DNA from: Mesostigma viride
Lineage: Eukaryota; Streptophyta; Mesostigmatophyceae; Mesostigmatales; Mesostigmataceae
DNA length: 62,057 nt
Direction of reading: 5' to 3'
NCBI GenBank assembly: GCA_009746045.1
Contig: RPFO01001479.1
Location: forward strand, 1 to 62,057
Below, piece by piece: positions 39,255 through 49,849 of the stretch. The translations under genes and the position numbers were made by a program. Every line of letters begins with the position of its first letter. The stretch's first letter is position 1. Below the pieces are notes generated by a model. It searched no databases and was not told where the DNA came from. It worked only from the letters and a program-made list of their open reading frames with translations.

Positions 39255-39944
39255 ACCTCGCTTAAACGCGCACCCACGTGAAAGAATACCAGCTCGCATA
39301 AAATGCGGATCACCTCGCTAACCCCGGGAAGATCCTCGAGGAAATTGGTGAGCAGGGTCGCCAGGTACTTCACGAGTATCGCCAACGGAAGGCGCGGTCG
39401 GGAGGGGTGGGCCCCAGCATTGGAGGAATGTGAGGATGACTAACCTTTGAGCTGGTCGATATAATCAGTCAGGCCTTGTTGCGCTTAATTGTCAAAATCC
39501 TGGCCGGAGCCAGGACATGTCGCCATTGTAGTCGATAGCAGCCCCTACGTCAAGGGACAAATTGAGCTTCCTGTTCGAGGACCTGGAGGACCGGCCGGCC
39601 TGGACGACTTCCTGCGTCGACAATTGTTGCCACTCCCATGCAGAAGGAGAAGCGTGCAGGCGCCGGGGACGAAATGGCTCCATTTGCGTTCGTGGGCAGG
39701 GTTTCTTGGGCTCTGACCAAACCTACGGGTGTTTGGGGTCAGGCGAGGCGCTTGCTTGGCGATCGTTTGGCTCAGACGGCGGCCGGTATGGCTGACGGCG
39801 GAATCATCTCAGATCTTTTGCGTACAATTAAGCCCCAAATTCGGTCAGACCCGACTTGCATTCGATGCGCCTTTTTAAGACGCACTCGCTCGTGTAATCG
39901 GTTACGGCTGACACGCAGTATCGAAAAAGTTACGCACGTGACAA
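39255..39944. other. Gy2 3' region without recognisable gene
   Basis: Between the downstream ORF and the decayed L1-type copy. Short frames only; nothing recognised. Confidence 0.5.
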
Positions 39945-41445
39945 GCAGCTATGACGACTCCAAAAGCCAAACGAGGTTTGGTTGGAAAAGGAGCTTTCCG
40001 GCTCCCAGCCCAACCCACTCGCCATCGTCCTTTCCCAGCCGCCTGGGCCCGCAAACCCATCGCCAGCATTGAAACCCATCGCCAAGCGCCTCACCAGAGC
40101 TAGCCCAAGAACCCCTGCCATGATCGCAAATGGAGCCAGTACCTCCCAAGCGACACACGATCATTTTCTGTCTTTCAATAACTGGCGCATGACGAAGGAT
40201 CGAAGAATGGCGCCGAAATCATCAGGTTCTTACTCGGTCACCAGGAACGCAAGCTCTTGGGGCCCAACGGGCCCATTCCTGCCGCCCACGTGGAGGCGTT
40301 CATCGCCAGGCCAGACCACCGCCTCGCTATCCTGTGCAGCTTCTTCCAGCTAACTGTTCCCGACATCGTCGCCAAAATCCGCAACCCAGCCCGGCCTCCA
40401 CGTGCGCCGCCGACAGCCACGTCGGCTCCCTCCCTCTGCATGCAAGGATGATATCCGAGCAGTGCTGGAGCTAGGAGCACGTTACCTCCGGCCGCTGGCC
40501 GAGAAGATGACATCGCTGAACACGACGCTCAACACGGTGGAGGCCCGGGTCTCCAAATTATGTGGAAACCAAGGTCGTCCACAAGCTTCAACCTCAGTTC
40601 TGACACGGTGCTGCACACCGCGGCGCAGGCATCTTCTGAGACGCACCGGCTGCACTTGTCTCTCGATCGCCTAAACCAGGTGGAGGGCATTGAAGTGCGG
40701 CGTGCTCATGAATTAAGAAGCTTGAAGCCATCACCGCCCACACCGGCCGAGGCCCTGGCCTCACACTGAGGTCCCAAAGATAGCGGAGCAGACGGCCACC
40801 ATCGCATCCGGCCAGCCACCCCGCGGCAGGATGCTGCATGGCGACCTCCCGGCCCTCTCCTATGCGGACGGCTGCTGCGGTCGACAGCGACCGCCTCCAC
40901 AACTGACGCCATCGCTATACGAAACTCCAGGAGCTTGAAGACCTTCGCCATGCACAACAACAGGAGGCCACCGACCGCGCCCGCCGCGACTGCCGGGTGG
41001 TACGTGGTGCTGCTTCGCTTCCACCATGCAGAAGCTAGCCAGGTGAGACGTCAACCACCCTAGCTTGCCGACGAGCTCAAGGACCAGCTCCTTACCCTCA
41101 TGGGCCTGGTAGCCGGTAGGTGAGGTAGAACTGTGTGGGTGTCACCGCCGTCCCCACTCGCGGGACAAGGCGGCTCCCCCACCAGTCCTGCTCACCTTCC
41201 CCTCCCCTGAGGACAAGCTGCCACTGAGCGGTTCCATTCTCGTCGCAAGTGGTTGCACGACCTCACCTGGACGCTGGACGACGATCGACCTGACCCCTGC
41301 TTAGCAGCCGGCAGCAGCGACGCAACCTGTGGCCGGAATACCTCGGCCACAAGCAGGACCCCCAGAAGCCCCAGGTGTACTGGAGGGGCGGGGACCTGAT
41401 GATCAACCACAAGATGTGGGCGCGCCCCCTGCGGCCGGGCTAGCA
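39945..41445 (+). pseudogene. Decayed L1-type ORF1 of a second family
   Basis: Plus-strand relic of an ORF1-type protein, broken by many stops and shifts. An N-terminal MTTPKAKRG-like start lies at 39950. A helical middle (DDIRAVLELGARYLRPLAEK, LNTTLNTVEARVSKL) lies at 40450-40560. A C-terminal segment near 41190-41420 parallels the L1-type ORF1 of 43.5 kb: LLTFPSPEDK, RRKWLHDLTWTLDDD, QQRRNLWPEYLG and VYWRGGDLM match LLLTFKNPADK, KRLEKTLFTLDDD, QQRRRELWPTYLQ and VYWKGA. It is more diverged than the two other copies are from each other, so it is a separate and older family. No ORF2 follows. Confidence 0.6.
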
Positions 41446-41831
41446 TAGCCCTATAGCTTGTAGCCATTGGTAGTCACTGCCGCCATGGCAGCCATGCCTA
41501 GAATGTTTGCCTAGCTGTGCCACCATACCTATAGTCACGTGCACCGCTAACACACGGTACACAGCCATAGCCTCAGCTTAGTCCTTGTACAGCCATGCTA
41601 CGTCCTGGCTATGCTCAGATCACTTGCCCACGCTTCTTGTTACATGACATGCTCACATGGGTCTTATTGCGCCCGCAGATCTTGCCGGATTGTTTACCGT
41701 GTCCGATTGCAGCTGTGGCATGCCTCTGGCATGAAGGAGAAAGGGGGTCTCTGCCCTTTCTTTCTGTTGTGCACACACAGGGATTAAAAGCACTTCGGTG
41801 CTCCGTGACTCCCCAACGGGCCGGAGCACGA
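41446..41831 (+). other. 3' flank of the decayed L1-type copy
   Basis: Non-coding, probably 3' untranslated sequence leading to the TTAA-repeat tail. Confidence 0.4.
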
Positions 41832-41867
41832 GTTTAATTAATTAATTAATTAATTAACTAGTTAATT
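41832..41867. repeat. TTAA microsatellite
   Basis: TTAATTAATTAATTAA-type run, slightly degenerate at its right end, at the join between the decayed L1-type copy and an inverted fragment of the same family. It could be the 3' tail repeat of the element. Confidence 0.8.
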
Positions 41868-42203
41868 GGCGATGGTTTTGCGGGTAAGCCAGATGGCTTG
41901 GCAAGGGCAAGGGCGAGCTCTAGGGTTGGGCTGGGAGCTGGGAAGCTTTTCCAGCTCCTTTTCCAGACCTCGTTTAGCTTTTGGAGTTGTCATAGCCTGA
42001 ATTCCGTCAGCCATTATATTGGCCTTGCGTACCTGGACCCATGTGACACAACTGCTTGAGGATGCAGGGCTTCTGGGACTATCTATACTCCGCACCCCGG
42101 CGGATGATAGACAAGGAGCTAGAAATGGGCTGCCGTCTGCGATAAGCACCTTCATTCCTGAGGGGCATGCTCCTGTTTTATCCCCAGGGGCCACGCGGCC
42201 CAT
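41868..42203 (-). pseudogene. Inverted 5' fragment of the second L1-type family
   Basis: Minus-strand fragment with the start MTTPKAKRGLEKELEKLPSS near 41990, homologous to the N-terminus at 39950 on the plus strand. It stops at the TTAA repeat after a KTIA-like segment. The upstream part (42000-42203) would be 5' leader. This gives an inverted arrangement with the neighbouring relic. Confidence 0.55.
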
Positions 42204-42276
42204 TGCTCGCGCATGCAGGGTAGAAGTCCGCAGGTGGAGGTTATCACCCCTGAGGATAGCCGCTACACTACCGCTT

Positions 42277-42365
42277 CGTCTGCCATTACTGGCATTATAC
42301 AGTAGAGGACAGCTCAGATGATCTGAGCTGTCCTCTACATACTGTAATGCCAGTAATGGCAGACG
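42277..42365. repeat. Near-perfect 89-bp hairpin
   Basis: CGTCTGCCATTACTGGCATT on the left returns as its reverse complement on the right, with arms of about 41-43 bp differing by a 2-base indel pattern around TATACAG/ACAGTAT, and a loop of about 5 bases (ATGAT). It lies in the Gy2 3' region, between the inverted L1-type fragment and the 3' LTR. Confidence 0.9.
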
Positions 42366-42838
42366 AGGATGAGGATTAATTATATCCCCCTCTAGTGACT
42401 ATATGGTTGGGGCATGATGCAGATGATATCTGTAATTTTCGTGTAATTATTTTTCCAATGAGATTCTAAGCATAGTACCCCGTGGCAACCTTAGACATAG
42501 CATATTATTAGGTTAGTTAGGATGGATTGCGACGGGATGACGACAGCATCCCATCGGCTATCAAGGAATTGTCCTTGTGTGGCAACGCCGGGGAGAATTG
42601 GCTTTACTAACCCGCTGGCGAACAGGGGTTGGGACATAGTATCCCCATGGCCGATTTTGTACTATTGTTCTCTATAGCTGACTGCCCAGCCTGGGCGATT
42701 GTCGCTTTTGTGTGTGTGTTGCTTGTTTTGCTTGCAAGTGCTTCTTTTTTTTCTTGTTTGTTTGTTTGTGCTAATTGTCTTGTTGCGTGCGCCCCAAGCC
42801 TGGACGATATAGCTATCGTCCCCTGGGGAAGGGAGGAG
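42366..42838 (+). promoter_or_regulatory. Gy2 3' untranslated end and polypurine tract
   Basis: Non-coding. GGGGAAGGGAGGAG at 42825-42838 directly before the 3' LTR is the polypurine tract that primes plus-strand cDNA. Confidence 0.75.
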
Positions 42839-43490
42839 TGTTACGGCCCAGACCTTTGTATGGGCGTAACAATGCCTTCAATAAATAAGTCGAAAGTCAA
42901 TTGTTATTCGTTTGGGACTTTCGATAGCTCGCTTTCATAGTCCGCCGGGCTATAGGACTCAATTCAGGACTTATTTGGGAATTTGTCCTAAGTTCGGGAC
43001 TTTGTGTGTTTATTTGGTACTTTGTGTGTTTCGGACCAATTATTTTGGGCCTAGCCACAAGTACGAGATCTTCTAGGGGCCGGGCCGGCCCTAGACGTCA
43101 TACAGAACCTATTGGGGCTTGGCGGCAGTATCTGGAAGATCGGCGCGCATGTCGGCGCGCCTGCACACCAACTTGCCAGCTTGGTAGCGCAGCTAGGTGA
43201 AATTGGTCTGAGGACGATGGACTCTCTCTCTTTGGTTTGATGATTAATGAAACGAGTGTTGACGACTCTCTCAGACCAAGGGGCACTAATCCGGATGTCA
43301 TTTGCCTCATGACATGACGTGCTATATAGCATGCTATAAGGCCTAGCTGAGGATAAACCGCTGCTCAGTTAGTCAATCTACTGCGATCTTTGCTTGCTAT
43401 CGCGGTACGCGGATGCGCGGCTATGCCGGCTTATTAAACTGCACCTTATACTAGATTAGATCTTTCGCACATCCGGATCGGGATGTAACA
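42839..43490 (+). repeat. 3' LTR of Gy2
   Basis: 652 bp, TGTTACGG...GGGATGTAACA. Differs from the 5' LTR mainly by a missing ~18 bp AT-rich stretch near 43330 and a few bases. TSD CCGCG at 43491-43495. Confidence 0.95.
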
Positions 43491-44347
43491 CCGCGCCCTT
43501 CCAGTACACCGGCTGCCCCGCCTTGGTCTGCCGGAGCTGGAGGTAGGTCGGCCATAGCTCCCGTCGCCGTTGTTGCTGCGCCAGGGTCAAGTCGTCGTCA
43601 AGGGTGAAGAGAGTCTTCTCGAGCCGCTTGCGGCGTCTGAGAAAAGAAATCTTGTCCGCCGGGTTCTTGAAGGTGAGAAGGAGCGGGGGCGCCCCTGCCT
43701 TACCCCGCGCGCGGGGAAGGCGGTGGGCGACCAGCTCGATCTCACCAGTAAGGCCCATGCGACCAAGAATTTCTCTCTCAAACGCACGTGCAAGCTTCTC
43801 AGAATTCTCACCTTCCTCCATGTCGAAGTTCTTGACGATGACGTTGAGGCTGCGCTTGGCGAGCTCGGCCTCCTCGCGGAGGTCAAGCGTCTGCCGCTGG
43901 AGCTGGGCTGCGACGGCGGAGGTGGTGGAGGTGGTGTGCTGCTTAAGCATGTCCGCCCAGGTCGTGATAGGAGGAGCATCGCCGGCCAGGCCAGCAGGGG
44001 CTGGCTTGGCGGCAATGTCCTTCACCGCCTGGGCGGTGAGGCCTGCGGTGTTCTGCAGGACCTCGATAGCGATGGCATTGTCCTTAAGACGCTGGTCGAT
44101 GTCGCGGAGCTGGGCGGTGATGGAGTCGGTGGAGGCGGAGGGGGGGGGGGGGTGGAGGCGAGGAGGGTGGCGGTGGCGGTGGGGATGGTGGGGAGCTCAG
44201 CAGCCAGCGTGCGACCCACAGCTGCCACATCTGCAGCAATGGGCGTCACGTGCAGTGAGAGGGCGTCGTGGAGGTGGTGGAGGAAGGTGGATTCGGCAAT
44301 GGGGGCGGGGTGCAGAAGGTCCTCGGCCGAGCGAGGTAAAGAGAGCT
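43491..44347 (-). pseudogene. L1-type ORF1 (copy 2), broken by Gy2 and C4
   Basis: Main part of the second ORF1 copy. Minus-strand order: a fragment of the N-terminal domain near 44300, helix/coiled coil, then KDIAAKPAPAGLAGDAPP, the coil TTSAVAAQLQRQTLDLREEA and the RRM-like core (RSLNVIVKNFDMEEGEN; LLLTFKNPADKISFLRRRKR; QQRRRELWPTYLQLRQ). The protein leaves at 43491 and continues at 17705 to its stop. A 13-G run (44140-44152, 9 in copy 1) breaks the frame. The N-terminus is cut at 44347 by the LTR of C4. Known L1 ORF1p forms trimers that coat element RNA; the same role is inferred here. Confidence 0.75.
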
Positions 44348-44995
44348 AGTTAGCGAGCAGCCAGAACTGTGAGTTCCTGGTCTCTCACGCCACACAACGG
44401 GATGAGCCAAAGTTGCAAGGCAGCAACCTTTTAACCCGTGCACCAAGCCACGACCACGGTGAGCGGTTCCACGTCCAATGTGGGAGCCTCGGTTCGTGCT
44501 TGCCAAGATAGCTGGTCATCCCCCATGACCAAGCTATATCCTTTGCGTTGTTCCTCGTTCCCATCGGCGTGACGAGGCACGTGCAGGCAGGCAAGCAAAT
44601 CCTCAACGTCCACTGGCATCAGTGCAGAGCCAGGACGAACTGGATTTGCCTAGACTCTGCAACCTAGGAAGTACAGGACCTGTCACAAGCCTGCAAGGCC
44701 TAGTATCCTTGCAGACCTGTGCCAGTTCCTGTAGTCCACTAGTCACAGGCTGCTGCTCCTCTGGTCTACGTGGACCACAGTCACGTGATAGTCAGGCTAA
44801 GCCTGTGCAGGCACGGCCTGCCACGTGTCCTGTCCACTATACCAGAGGACTGTACCCTAGTCGGCCACGGACGGCTAGGACTTCGGGACCTCATATCTTT
44901 CTCGTCCCTTGTCTGTTTCAGGCGGTCAGCACGGCGTTGGAAAGGTCTTTCCAAACTGCATCCACTTAGCATATTGGTTGCCCCAAATGCTAACT
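44348..44995 (-). repeat. 3' LTR of C4
   Basis: 648 bp, read on the minus strand AGTTAGCATTTGGGGC...CTCGCTAACT. The base pair after CTAACT differs from that in C2, which fixes the LTR end at CTAACT and confirms AG..CT termini. Confidence 0.9.
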
Positions 44996-46005
44996 CCAGC
45001 CCTTTCTTCTTTTGGAGCTGGACCAGCTTGAAACAAACCTAACCTTGCTTGTGCCCACTCAGCCACAGACCGCTTGGTCCCTTGAGGTTGATCAGACCTT
45101 TGAGGGCCCAGGTTCCTGCCTCCTTTGGGTAACATCATATCTGCCCTTGGACCAGGCTAGGTGTACTGGCCAGTGAATCAGAGGTCACCCCAGGTTATCC
45201 CCTGACCCCTTGGTCAGCTCCCAACCTTTCCTTGGGAACTTGGTGCTAGATTAAAGTCAAGGCACATTACCTAGTCCAATGGCTGGGATTACAGGATGCC
45301 AAGAACGTACTATTGTGAGTTCCTGATCTTTCACAGTTATCACAGGCGCCCGTTCTTATGGCGCCCGCCTTGGCCAGCCTTTCCCTTTTATGCTCAAAGA
45401 GACTCAGGTAGCACCTATACCAATACTGCCTCATTGGGGAGCCCATGTCTTCACTGGGTGTTAAGCCCAGGAATCACTCATGCCAGGCTGTGGCTCTGCT
45501 GGGGAATTGAACCCCACCCCAACCTCCAGGTTTATAGGTGACCTGGAACTTTACACAAGAGAAACATTACAACCATGGAACAACATGAGAATGACATGAC
45601 ATGATTATGTTTTATTCAAGCATTATATAACCCAGAATGTGGCCCCCTGGCAACCATGTTCCACATGGTCACACAACCAGGTTCTTTATTAGCAACAGGT
45701 TGGAAACAAGCACTAGAAAACATATGTACAGCAACCTGTAAGAACCAACATTCGGGTTGCCCTTGCATGGCCTAACTGTTTGAGGCCAAAGGCGTCGACT
45801 TAAGTCCTGGCGACTCTTCTGAACCCCATGGGGAGGGCCAGGCATGATTCTCAGCTGGTAGGAGTGACATTCCACACCAACTCCTGTCCAGGAGGGTGTA
45901 CCTAACCCTGAAGGACCGGCTGTCAACCAGTAAGCACCAGTCACCACTTGGTACTTTGGTCAAGCAGCCCACTGGGGGCACCCAAGCTGAAGCAAGGCCT
46001 GGTCT

Positions 46006-47480
46006 CTATGGCCGCCCGTGTAAGGGGTCCATGAGCCCACGGAGCAGGGGGTACTGCCTCTCCGCCTTCTCCTCCAGCTTGGTGAGGGCATCTGCAGGGT
46101 TGTCCACACCAGGCACATGTTCAATGTGAGCTAGGTAGGACATCTCCTTGAGCAACAAGTAGTCAAGGTCCCTGCTCCTGGCCAGCTGCCTGTGCACAAA
46201 TTGCACCATGCCCATGCTATCAGTCCTCACCAGTGTGTGCAGCTGCAACCTACAGGAAGCCACTTGACATAGCTGGTAGAAGAGCTCCCTCAAGTAAAGA
46301 GCAGTATGCAGCCCTTCACAGATTGCCCTGCACTCAGCAATATCACTGCTGGGTGTAACCCTGTTCTGCAACCGACTGTACCAGGTAACAAGTGAGGTGT
46401 GATCTTGCTCCAGGGTAACTAATGCTGCTGCCCGGCCCCTGACCTCTGTGACCTTCCTATTGTCCATAGAACTGTCCACATAGAGAACCATGTCAAGGGG
46501 CTTGTACAAATCCACAGGACCCAGTATGAGAGGGGGAGACATCATGACAGCCTGCACCACACTCTCAGCACCCACCTCAACCAGCTGGGAATCAGTAAGT
46601 CGACTCAGAACCAGCAAGTCAGGGGCACATATACTTGCAAGCCATGCCAGCATGCCCCTGATGGTAGCACACCTAGCCTGCGTGATGGGCTCCTGCAATG
46701 CATCTACAATCTGCTGTGGGTAGTCCTTACCACCCTCCATCCTGATGAACCACGAGCCCTTGGCTTGGAACAACGTAGCCTGCATGCCACAGAAGACCAT
46801 AGGCTCATTCTCCACCATGTGCTGTATCTTACCCAGCTCAAACCGCTTCTGGATCTTAGCCAAGACAGCCTCAACCCAGTCTGGTGGACCTATGAGATGC
46901 AGGTCATCACCATGCAGTGAGGCAAAGACAGGAAGACCATTGTAGGACCCTTGGAACAAACAGGGATCCACTGGAGACACGAGAACCCACAAGTATTCTT
47001 CAAGAATTTCTCTAGGCTCTTTCTCCAGATAATGGGACTGGACCTGAGACCTTCCAACCCTTTCAGAATTCTCAGGTACCTGGCCTTTATCTCTGCTCTC
47101 CATACAGCAGGTACAGTCACAAAGAAAGGAGGGATATCTCTCCAAGTCTGCCTAGCCTGATCTTGGTCACCCTTGAGAAAAGCCCTCTTGAAATCAATCA
47201 GCACAGAGCTATAGGGCACACCCTTAACCAGAAAAGACAGAAATTACACAGCAGAATCCTCCACGTGTCATGCAGCATCCCTGGAGTATAGAGCTCCTCA
47301 TCTAACAACTGGCCAGTGCCATGATACTCGGTTACAACTGGTCTGACATGTGGCACCTGGACACCATCAACCTCCTTGAGCTTGAGGACAAACATCAATC
47401 TGAGCAGCTGGTGAACTTCTGGCAGCTCATCCACAGGTTCTGCACAGTTGGAAACTATCCACTCATGCCCAGAAGCAACA
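46006..47480 (-). pseudogene. RT / RNase H of C4
   Basis: The frame 47145-46006 holds VSPVDPCLFQGSYNGLPVFA, SLHGDDLHLIG, LYVDSSMDNRKVTEV, ECRAICEGLH and GVDNPADALTK, uninterrupted from the palm to the end of RNase H. Upstream, 47219-47145 and 47506-47198 are in other frames (YSSVLIDFKRAFLKGDQDQ, RPVVTEYHGTG). The N-terminus is lost at the inversion point. Very similar to C2 and C5. Confidence 0.85.
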
Positions 47481-47503
47481 AGAGTCAGCATGATGAGGGT
47501 CCC

Positions 47504-48453
47504 CAAGGTCAGGAGCCCATAGCTGAGGACCTGTTGATTATCCCAACCACCTTTGATCCACGGCAGTTAGGGGTAAACAGGTACCAGATAGCTGCTCACA
47601 GTCCTATTCCCTGGCGCCAGCTATAGTCGAGATGATGCAAAGCCCCAAGATGGCTAAGGCATGGACTCTTGGCTTTGTAGCCTCTGGGCATGAGTGGATA
47701 GTTTCCAACTGTGCAGAACCTGTGGATGAGCTAGCTGCCAGAAGTTCACCAGCTGCTCAGATTGATGTTTGTCCTCAAGCTCAAGAAGTGGATGGTGTCC
47801 AGGTGCCACATGTCAGACCAGTTGTAACCGAGTATCATGGCACTGGCCAGTTGTTAGATGAGGAGCTCTATACTCCAAGGATGCTGCATGACACGTGGAG
47901 GATTCTGCTGTGTATATTTCTGTCTTTTCTGGTTAAGGGTGTGCCCTATAGCTCTGTGCTGATTGATTTCAAGAGGGCTTTTCTTAAGGGTGACCAAGAT
48001 CAGGCTAGGCAGACTTGGAGAGATATCCCTCCTTTCTTTGTGACTGTACCTGCTGTATGGAGAGCAGAGATAAAGGCCAGGTACCTGAGAATTCTGAAAG
48101 GGTTGGAAGGTCTCAGGTCCAGTCCCATCATCTGGAGGAAGAGCCTAGAGAAATTCTTGAAGAATACCTGTGGCTTTTCTGTGTCTCCAGTGGATCCCTG
48201 TCTGTTCCAAGGGTCCCATAATGGCCTCCCTGTCTTTGCCTCCTTGCATGGTGATGACCTGCATCTCATAGGTCCACCAGCCTGGGTAGAGGCTGTTTTG
48301 GCCAAGATCCAGAAGCGGTTTGAGCTGGGTAAGATACAGCACATGGTGGAGAATGAGCCCATGGTATTCTGTGGCATGCAGGCTACGCTGTTCCAGACGC
48401 TCGTGGTTCATCAAGATGGAGGGTGGTAAGGACTATCCACAGCAGATTGTAGA
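47504..48453 (+). CDS. RT N-terminal half of C5
   Basis: Starts with the linker ahead of RT (ADLLIIPTTFDPRQLG-like) in one frame to 47626; the main frame 47632-48429 covers MAKAWTLGFVASGHEWIVSN, VDGVQVPHVRPVVTEYHGTG, SSVLIDFKRAFLKGDQDQA, VSPVDPCLFQGSHNGLPVFA and SLHGDDLHLIG. A 5-bp deletion near 48395 shifts the frame shortly before the hAT insertion. In this copy the palm is uninterrupted where C2 has a shift. Confidence 0.82.
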
Positions 48454-49849
48454 CCGGGTTGGAAAATACGTGTGCGGGGTATAATACGTGGACTTAAAAT
48501 ACGCGTATTATACGTGGGGGGTATAAAATACGCGGCGGTAAAATGCGCGACAGTTTTTGTGGTCCAATTGTCAGTCACCCAATTAGCACGCTCCTTGGTG
48601 ATGGTCATGCAGTTATTACAACTGAAATTTGGTGTATATGCTTATTTATTAACATCTTCCATTTATGCCCTGCAATCCTATCTGATTATGATTTGATAAA
48701 TGCAGGGGGGAGCATGCTGCAACGGGAATTGTAAGGAATCAATTAATTAATTAATTGTAAGGAAAGCCATCCACTATATAATGGACAGAAACGAGGGTCC
48801 AGCTGTAACGGTTGTTCTTGGCCCTGAGATCCTCGACAGCCACCTGCACACTCTCTCTCCTTCTTCTTCACGAGAAGCTCGCCACCCAACAACTTCCGAG
48901 AAGGAGGGGTGACGTGCCCTCGATCCTCTGTACTGGACCATGCCGGCCACCATCTGCTTGAAAGAGGCGCTCTCAGCCGCATTGAAGAAGGCAATGCCGT
49001 TCTCGATAAAAAATTCGGCAGCCAGCAGCTGGACACCTTTCTCATCGACGGGAACCAGCCATTTGGTGATGCTCAGCTGGCCTTTGCTGGGAACCGACGA
49101 CAAGTCAGCCGGCGCAGCCCCTCCCATCTCCGCCATTGCCCTGTTCAAATTGTGCTGCTTCTTGGCGTCTGACTGCTGCGACTTGTTGTTATACATCCTG
49201 AGAAACTTGCTCCGGATATTCGGTGGAATTTTGTCGCAGGGTAACATCCCTTCCCCTGCGATTCCGGCAAAGTGTGCACGGACTCGGAATACGCTGATTG
49301 CCCCCGCCCCGTATGAGAACTTCTTGTTGCAAAATGAGCAGAACTTATTCGACACAAACTGCGTTTTGTTACTAACAGCATCTGTGACTGCTTCTTTCTT
49401 CTCGAGAACGAAATCCCATTCAGGCCCTTTCTTCTTCATGGCTGCAAATCGAAAATGGCTGCACACTGTCGCACAGTCGCACTGGCCTCGTCGTCGCTAT
49501 ATTGCATTACACCGTCAGTAGCACAGCTGGCATTTGCTGGCACACTGTTATTATGCGTTATGTACCTAGTCCTAGCTGTCTCCTACCGGCCAAACATTTT
49601 GCAAGGCTTGCGCTTTATGAAAAGAACTGTACGCATCTACTTCTAGTAGTAAAAATCTCAAATGTGCAGTGAGCGCGCCGCGCCCAGAACCTGGGCACCG
49701 CGCCAGTGCCCGCTGCCCGGTGGTACCCCCGAAAAATTCCAAGTCCAAACCGCGTGGTCAGACGTAAAATACGCGTAAAATACGTCGAGGCCCATAATAT
49801 GCTTTATCCCGCATTTTATCGCATTCGTACGGCGTACAGACCAACCCGG
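48454..49849 (-). mobile_element. hAT DNA transposon, non-autonomous
   Basis: 1396 bp with terminal inverted repeat CCGGGTTGG/CCAACCCGG and an 8-bp target duplication ATTGTAGA (48446-48453 and 49850-49857), which is diagnostic of the hAT superfamily. AAAATACG-like motifs are clustered inside both ends. It carries only the N-terminal part of a transposase on the minus strand. Its removal rejoins the C5 RT sequence exactly. Confidence 0.92.
48774..49439 (-). pseudogene. hAT transposase N-terminus with BED-like zinc finger
   Basis: The frame from ATG 49439 gives MKKKGPEWDFVLEKKEAVTD, followed by a BED-like finger (CSFCNKKFSYGAGAISVFR, then His in RAHFAG and Cys in GMLPCDK), a helical linker, and AEFFIENGIAFFNAAESASF, which is the conserved block found just before the hAT catalytic domain. 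After about 150 residues the similarity ends in low-quality sequence. The RNase H-like DDE core and the dimerisation domain are missing, so the element depends on a transposase in trans. BED fingers bind DNA at transposon ends. Confidence 0.75.

Larger units (their letters stand above)
17706..43490 (+). mobile_element. Ty3/Gypsy chromodomain element Gy2, full length, nested host
   Basis: A complete LTR element with 5' LTR 17706-18376 and 3' LTR 42839-43490 in direct orientation, both TGTTACGG...TGTAACA, a 5-bp TSD CCGCG, PBS at 18378 and polypurine tract at 42825-42838. Internal order: hybrid-binding-domain ORF, gag with CCHC, pol (PR-RT-RH-IN-chromodomain), then a further ORF. It spans 25.8 kb because a 12-kb element (C2) sits in pol and further sequence lies near its 3' end. 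LTRs are very similar apart from short indels, which indicates a fairly recent insertion. Confidence 0.93.
44348..47485 (-). mobile_element. Copia-like family B copy C4 (3' part, inverted)
   Basis: Minus-strand copy that matches C2 from about its RT start to its 3' LTR: LTR 44348-44995, purine tract 44996-45016, 3' UTR 45017-46005, RNase H and RT 46006-47480. It is joined head to head to C5 at about 47485-47498 with a few filler bases. The 5' LTR, gag, IN and PR are missing. Left flank in L1-type ORF1 is GAGCT; no partner duplication was found. Confidence 0.87.

Noticed and set aside
42629-42940. 103-codon ORF with a hydrophobic, membrane-like stretch upstream of the Gy2 3' LTR
   Set aside because: The hydrophobic stretch comes from T-rich low-complexity DNA and the frame runs across the polypurine tract into the LTR; a real env-like gene would not.
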